The position numbers and the translations under genes are program-made. The notes beneath the pieces were generated by a model, which saw only the letters and a list, made by a program, of their open reading frames with translations, was not told the DNA's origin and did no database searches. 64,000 bases of DNA. Source: Colwellia sp. MB02u-6. Its GTDB lineage: Bacteria; Pseudomonadota; Gammaproteobacteria; Enterobacterales; Alteromonadaceae. The stretch lies in assembly GCF_014077095.1 (NCBI RefSeq), contig NZ_JACGVG010000038.1:1-64000 (forward strand), read 5' to 3'. The stretch's first letter is position 1; every line of letters starts with the position of its first letter. Shown one piece after another: positions 59,404-64,000 of this stretch.

Positions 59404-59951
59404 GTTGGTTTTTAAGTTAATGATAAATGTGTACCTTATTGTGTAAGTGTGTGGCTGGTTATGTAAATATGTTATTTATTGAGTGAGAATGTTATTTATT
59501 GTGTGAAAATGTTATTTATTGTGTAAAAATAGAAACGATTCAAAGTAATAGTGATAATTTTTAATTTTACTTATCGAGTATTTATAATGTTGAATATTAT
59601 AAATTAGCGGATGACGTTGAGTTCCAAAATAGCATGGCTAATGCAACAGAATGTCCTGTTTTATGAAACAAAATAACTCCACCTATATTTTTGTTAATTA
59701 TATCTATTACATTGAAAATATTTCAGTTTTTAAACGTTTAGGTGTTTTTTTTACTCGGTTTACAGTCATATTTTTGTAAAATACAGTATAAATGAGCACC
59801 TATGCGAAAAATTTCAGCCTAATATTTATGACTAAGGTCGTTGGTTTGCTCAAATTTAACTTTAGAGCGGCTGATGAGTAGTTTGAAAAATCGCTCTATA
59901 TAGCAATTACACTTTTAATTTATATATTAAGCATTAAAGGAATAACGGATT
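59404..59951. other. Intergenic region with a 20-bp triple repeat
   Basis: About 550 bp between the AttH-like gene and the GGDEF gene. Beyond the tandem repeat listed separately, nothing is recognised. Confidence 0.5.
59469..59528. repeat. Three 20-bp tandem units
   Basis: ATGTTATTTATTGAGTGAGA, ATGTTATTTATTGTGTGAAA and ATGTTATTTATTGTGTAAAA follow in register, 66 bp past the AttH-like stop. Confidence 0.85.
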
Positions 59952-61775
59952 TTGAATATCTTTAAGATAGTGGCTAATAAATTTTTTATATTTCCTGTGA
60001 TATATTTTTGTTTCTTATCTGTAATTAATTCGGCATTCGCCAATGACCTGAATCTTACTTTGAATAGTATTCAACCATCACATAATTATACTTGTCCAGT
60101 GGACAAGGTGTTAAGTGATCAAGTTGAATGGTTTTTAACCAACTCGCCTAATCTATCGACTCAAGCACGCTCAAAATTACTCTGGCAAAAATCGACTGTT
60201 ATTTTCTGTAAGTATGGGGTCAGTGACGATTATTTAAGATATTCAAAAGAAATAACACTTTTGCCCACTAGTGAAGTAAATAAGAATATTTTATCTTTCG
60301 CTATTTATGATTTAGCAAACTTTTATTATCGATATTCACCAACAAAAGCCTGCGATTTTTTGCATAAGAATCGGCCGTTGGTGACCAGTGCGTCACCAAC
60401 GTTTTTAAAGTACTTAGATATGGCTGAGCTTGAGTATTGTGCTGAAATGACCGCAGTTGAGAAAATTAAAGCCTTTGTTAGGCTGCGGGAGTTAAATAAA
60501 GGCGATAACCCTTTTATAGCTAATATATACCTGAGCATAGCTCAAATATATTCATCTCTGGGGCAGTTTACGCTTGCCGCGAACGCATTTAAAAAACAGT
60601 TGTCTTATATCGAGGATGATTTCGATATACATTGGACTTATTATTCTATTGCGACTGAATTATTAGATGCAGGTGAAATTGAAGAAGGTAAGCGTTATTT
60701 TAGAAAATTTGAATCAGGAGCAGAGCTTTTCACAGAGACTGAAGATTACAAAGTTTTATTATTGATTTTGAAAATAAAAATTGCCTACATGGAAAAAAAG
60801 TTTGCTCTAATGTTAGTGCTTATTGATGAATTTGAGCCCTATCAAAGTAGGATTGAAAAGTCGCAATCAAATAATAAAATGCTGTTGTATAAAGCGATAG
60901 CCTGTGTAGAAAATAATCGAACTCAATGCGTTAATAGCTTTATCGCAAAGAAAGCAGCATTAATTAAGCAAACAAACCCATCAAGCCTAAGCTATCTGTA
61001 TGAGTTTTTGACCAAATATTATATTACTCAAAATCAGGCTGAAGCATCACAAAAACACTTTGAAAGTTACATTAATATTAATCAGCAGTCTTTGATTGAT
61101 CAACAAAGCTCGGCTTTTACTCTGGACATTGCCGAATTGCAACAAGATATAGTGACACTGGAACTTAGTTTAGTTTCAGCAAAATTAGAGCAATCAAAAA
61201 TCACTTTAGCTCTATCCAGTTTATTAATATTTGTTTTACTCGCTATCGGCTTATTTATATGGCGTGAAAAAAACAAACAAAAAATATTGTTAGAAACTGA
61301 TGAATTAACCCGTATTTACAATAGACGCGCTATTTTTGAACAAATAGCGAACCTAAAAAACACCAATAATAATGATATACACGCTATTATCCTTTTCGAC
61401 CTAGATAACTTTAAAGCCATTAATGATAAATATTCACATGTTATTGGTGATAAAGCACTGAGACATATTGTCAAATTAACTAAAGGTAATATTCGACAGC
61501 AAGATTTATTTGGCAGAATTAGTGCTGAGGAATTTGTCGTTTGTTTAAAGGATTTAGAAAAAGTATCAGCGCAAATTATTGTTGAACGTATCCTCAGTAG
61601 TTTTGAAAACAATCCTATGTTATTAAATGACGCAAAAGAGATAAGGGTTACAGCAAGTTTTTCCATTACCTACATTAAAAAATCTATTACTGATTTTGAA
61701 TCAATTTATCATAGCTTAGATAGTGCGCTTTCTAAAACAAAAGACCTAGGTCGAAATAGAGTTGTTGAAGTTTAA
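59952..61775 (+). CDS. Membrane sensor with TPR-like periplasmic region and altered GGDEF domain
   Basis: A 607-residue protein. TTG start with AAAGGAAT upstream. A signal peptide (cleavage near NSAFA-ND) leads a periplasmic helical, TPR-like region (FIANIYLSIAQIYSSLGQF, FTLAANAFKKQLSYIED) up to ~400. One membrane helix (~416-437) is followed by a GGDEF domain (~449-607). The active-site motif is SAEEF (524-528) in place of GGDEF/GGEEF; the metal-binding DLDNFKAIND is kept. Diguanylate cyclase activity is doubtful; a GTP- or partner-binding role is possible. Confidence 0.85.
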   Translation: MNIFKIVANKFFIFPVIYFCFLSVINSAFANDLNLTLNSIQPSHNYTCPVDKVLSDQVEWFLTNSPNLSTQARSKLLWQKSTVIFCKYGVSDDYLRYSKEITLLPTSEVNKNILSFAIYDLANFYYRYSPTKACDFLHKNRPLVTSASPTFLKYLDMAELEYCAEMTAVEKIKAFVRLRELNKGDNPFIANIYLSIAQIYSSLGQFTLAANAFKKQLSYIEDDFDIHWTYYSIATELLDAGEIEEGKRYFRKFESGAELFTETEDYKVLLLILKIKIAYMEKKFALMLVLIDEFEPYQSRIEKSQSNNKMLLYKAIACVENNRTQCVNSFIAKKAALIKQTNPSSLSYLYEFLTKYYITQNQAEASQKHFESYININQQSLIDQQSSAFTLDIAELQQDIVTLELSLVSAKLEQSKITLALSSLLIFVLLAIGLFIWREKNKQKILLETDELTRIYNRRAIFEQIANLKNTNNNDIHAIILFDLDNFKAINDKYSHVIGDKALRHIVKLTKGNIRQQDLFGRISAEEFVVCLKDLEKVSAQIIVERILSSFENNPMLLNDAKEIRVTASFSITYIKKSITDFESIYHSLDSALSKTKDLGRNRVVEV

Positions 61776-61795
61776 TTGCTTAAGTACTTAAATAC

Positions 61796-61848
61796 AGCCA
61801 ACTAAAGGGCCTAATAATCGGCTCTAATAATTTACAGTTGGCTTTTTA
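61796..61848 (+). terminator. Terminator after the GGDEF gene
   Basis: AGCCAACT and AGTTGGCT pair across a 32-nt interior and are followed by TTTTTA, 20 bp past the stop. The long loop makes it moderate. Confidence 0.6.
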
Positions 61849-61935
61849 CGGTTAAAGCTTGCCAGCAATTAACTTAGACTGTCAATATGTTTTAAGATGG
61901 ATTTTTTCAATCGATTGTTAATTATATTTTTTTTA

Positions 61936-64000
61936 TTATGTTTGCCAACTCGCATCAGGCTGCCAGTTATTAATCCAGTTAGGAATGTCGCTAGCTGGCA
62001 TCGGTTTGGCAATGCCATAACCTTGTGCTAAGTCGCAACCTAGTTGCAGTAGCGCAGTGCCATGTTCAATCGTTTCAACACCCTCGGCAATGACCGGACG
62101 TTTGAATGAGTTAGCTAACGCTATTACGCCTTCAACAATGGCAAAATCATCAAGATCAATTAACATGTCTTGGACAAAACTCTTATCTATCTTGATCAAG
62201 TCTGCGGGCAATCGTCTCAGGTAAGTTAAAGACGAGTAGCCGGTGCCAAAATCATCTAAGGCAAAGCTTACACCTAACGCGATACATTTATTCATGGTGG
62301 CTGAAACGTGATGTACGTCATCTAGAGCAATTGTTTCCAGCACTTCTAGCTCTAAATAACGTGGCGCTATATTGGGGTGGGCGGCCAGTAGTTTTGTTAA
62401 TCTATGGCTGAAATCAGGCTGCTGCAATTGTAATGCAGCAATATTTACGCTTGTTTTTAGTGGGTGATTAAGGCCCATTTTTAGCCATGTGCTGATTTGT
62501 TTCAGCGCGGTATCTATAACCCATTCACCCATCTCAATACTCATGGGGTTATTCTCAATAAACGGCAAAAACTCAATAGGATTTAATAAGCCTAGTGTTG
62601 GGTGTTGCCAGCGAATAAGTGCTTCAACACCGGTCACTAAGCCTGTTCTCATATTAACTTTAGGCTGATAATGGAGCACAAATTGATGGTGGTCTAATGC
62701 GCGGCGAATGGCTTCAAGATTGTCTTGCTGTAATTTAATGGCGTCATCTTGAGCGGTATCAAATAAGTGATAACGATTCTTACCTGATTTTTTAGCGACA
62801 TACATGGCTTGGTCGGCATGGCGAATTAGTTGGTCGGTATCAGCACTGTCTTGCGGGTAGATGGTAACGCCAATACTGGCTGAGACTTTTAATAAAATGT
62901 TATTAATGGTAATCGGCTTAGACGCAGCCAATAACAGCCGTTGTAATACCGGATCACAGTCTGCAACTTTGGATAAATCAGCTAATACCGCAATAAACTC
63001 ATCACCGCCAAACCGAGCTAAAGTATCACCTTCACGTAACGCCTCTTTCATACGAAGTGAGAGGGCAATCAGTAGTTCATCACCCACTTTATGACCATGG
63101 GCATCATTGACATTCTTAAAGCTATCTAAATCTATAAATACCACCGCGAGTGACTGTTGATGACGGCTGCACTGTAGCATGGCTTGAGATAATCGGTCGG
63201 CAAGTAAAACACGATTGGGTAAATTAGTCAGTATGTCGTAATGAGCAATATGTTCTAGTTGATTTTGGTGTTCTTTTATTGGGGTAATATCAGAGAACAA
63301 CGCCACGTAGTTACTTGTTTGGCCAGTAATATTTTTGACTGAACTCATGTTCAGCATTTCGCTGTACACTTGACCATTTTTACGTCGGCTCAATACTTCA
63401 CCAGACCAAAAACCTTTTTCCAATAACAATCGCCAAATATTGTCATAAAACTCAGGTGCTTGTTGATCCGACTGAAGCATGCGTAGGTGCTGTCCAATAA
63501 CGTCGTCACGACTATAGCCGGTTATCGTCGTAAAGGTATTATTAACGTCAATAATTGATCCCGTAGCATTGGTAATGAAAATACCTTCACAGGCGTTGGT
63601 AAAAACACTAGCGGCTAATTGCAGGCAAGCTTCAGCCTCTCTCTTACGTGCGGTATTATCGCTAGCAATTAATAGGTAGCCTATAATAATGTTTTGGGCA
63701 TCACGCAATACCGTTACTGACACTTCTGCTGGAAACTGGCTGCCATCTTTGCGGATATAGGTCAGTTCATAAATATCTTCAATGCCATGATTCGCTTTGT
63801 AAACCAAAGCTTCAAAGCCAGCACTAATGTTAGTATTAAATTCAGTACTTAGGCCTTCAGCCCGTTCAATCAGCTCTTGTTGAACCGAAATATCGGCTGG
63901 TGTGATTTTATTCATCACCTCCGCAGCACTATAACCCAGCATATGCTCTGCACCGGCATTAAATAGCTGAATAACTCCTTTGGCATCGGTGGCGATACTG
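61936..64000 (-). CDS. PAS-GGDEF-EAL protein, cut by the right edge
   Basis: The frame is open to the right edge, so the N-terminus lies outside. From the visible start it has a PAS domain (FNAGAEHMLGYSAAEVMNK), a second PAS (AASVFTNACEGIFITNATGSIIDVNNTFTTITGYS), a GGDEF domain with intact RFGGDEF and DLDSFKNVNDAHGHKVGD, and an EAL domain with EALIRWQHP, DDFGTGYSSL and EGVETIEHG. Both c-di-GMP synthesis and hydrolysis motifs are intact. Many such proteins are dominated by one activity; which one cannot be told here. Confidence 0.92.
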   Translation of the reverse strand, partial: SIATDAKGVIQLFNAGAEHMLGYSAAEVMNKITPADISVQQELIERAEGLSTEFNTNISAGFEALVYKANHGIEDIYELTYIRKDGSQFPAEVSVTVLRDAQNIIIGYLLIASDNTARKREAEACLQLAASVFTNACEGIFITNATGSIIDVNNTFTTITGYSRDDVIGQHLRMLQSDQQAPEFYDNIWRLLLEKGFWSGEVLSRRKNGQVYSEMLNMSSVKNITGQTSNYVALFSDITPIKEHQNQLEHIAHYDILTNLPNRVLLADRLSQAMLQCSRHQQSLAVVFIDLDSFKNVNDAHGHKVGDELLIALSLRMKEALREGDTLARFGGDEFIAVLADLSKVADCDPVLQRLLLAASKPITINNILLKVSASIGVTIYPQDSADTDQLIRHADQAMYVAKKSGKNRYHLFDTAQDDAIKLQQDNLEAIRRALDHHQFVLHYQPKVNMRTGLVTGVEALIRWQHPTLGLLNPIEFLPFIENNPMSIEMGEWVIDTALKQISTWLKMGLNHPLKTSVNIAALQLQQPDFSHRLTKLLAAHPNIAPRYLELEVLETIALDDVHHVSATMNKCIALGVSFALDDFGTGYSSLTYLRRLPADLIKIDKSFVQDMLIDLDDFAIVEGVIALANSFKRPVIAEGVETIEHGTALLQLGCDLAQGYGIAKPMPASDIPNWINNWQPDASWQT

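Noticed and set aside
1-64000. CRISPR arrays, tRNA and rRNA genes
   Set aside because: Tandem repeats present are short, few and without spacers; no cloverleaf or rRNA sequence was recognised.

Overview
The window looks like chromosome from a marine gammaproteobacterium of the Alteromonadales, close to Colwellia or Thalassotalea. This rests on the AT-rich composition, the protein flavour, and the set of housekeeping neighbours (pqiABC, ydbH-ynbE-ydbL, COG3014-ycfL-lpoB, efpL). No rRNA, tRNA, CRISPR array or intact transposon was found. Genus placement is inference; no database search was possible.

Layout. 1-8460 is a complete polyhydroxyalkanoate (PHA) locus: a phasin running off the left edge, the regulator PhaR, class I synthase PhaC, intracellular depolymerase PhaZ, 3-hydroxybutyrate dehydrogenase, PhaB and PhaA. 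Together they cover acetyl-CoA to polymer and back. TGC-rich operator-like sites flank sigma70-like promoters of both the phasin and phaZ genes, which suggests one regulator (probably PhaR). An IS3-family transposase tail (8503-8750) closes the locus. 8764-19617 is a tight eight-gene minus-strand operon: TonB-dependent receptor, a VTT membrane domain fused to a MerA-like flavoprotein reductase, DUF547 protein, a YnjB/YnjC/YnjD ABC importer, a CDP-alcohol phosphotransferase and a fatty acid hydroxylase-like protein. It is the best candidate here for an uncharacterised system.

20330-25141 carries an OmpA-like porin and ydbH-ynbE-ydbL (intermembrane phospholipid transport). 25332-34749 is a run of small operons: an esterase, a stranded antitoxin domain next to an IS end, a DUF938 methyltransferase, a FemAB-like acetyltransferase, a DoxX/HvfX protein, COG3014-ycfL-lpoB, a glycine-zipper protein and a cupin. 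34750-38200 is gene-poor and accessory-like, with unrecognised minus-strand ORFs separated by two copies of a diverged 71-bp repeat. 38202-50450 holds ferredoxin-NADP reductase, a TetR/HPP divergent pair with two tandem palindromes, a DEDDh exonuclease, an MDR oxidoreductase, a decayed solute-binding protein gene, ybaK, pqiABC, an M14 peptidase and efpL.

50512-64000 contains a decayed EAL gene with an 11-bp poly-C tract, gamma-glutamyltransferase, a Nudix hydrolase, a 49-residue coiled-coil protein with its own terminator, an AttEFGH-like ABC exporter plus lipocalin-like lipoprotein, and two c-di-GMP-type proteins. One of these is a membrane sensor with an altered GGDEF motif; the other is a PAS-GGDEF-EAL protein cut by the right edge. 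Two themes recur: carbon storage with its regulation, and envelope lipid handling (YdbH, PqiABC, the lipid-type enzymes of the YnjBCD operon). Several genes are visibly decaying by frameshift in homopolymer runs.
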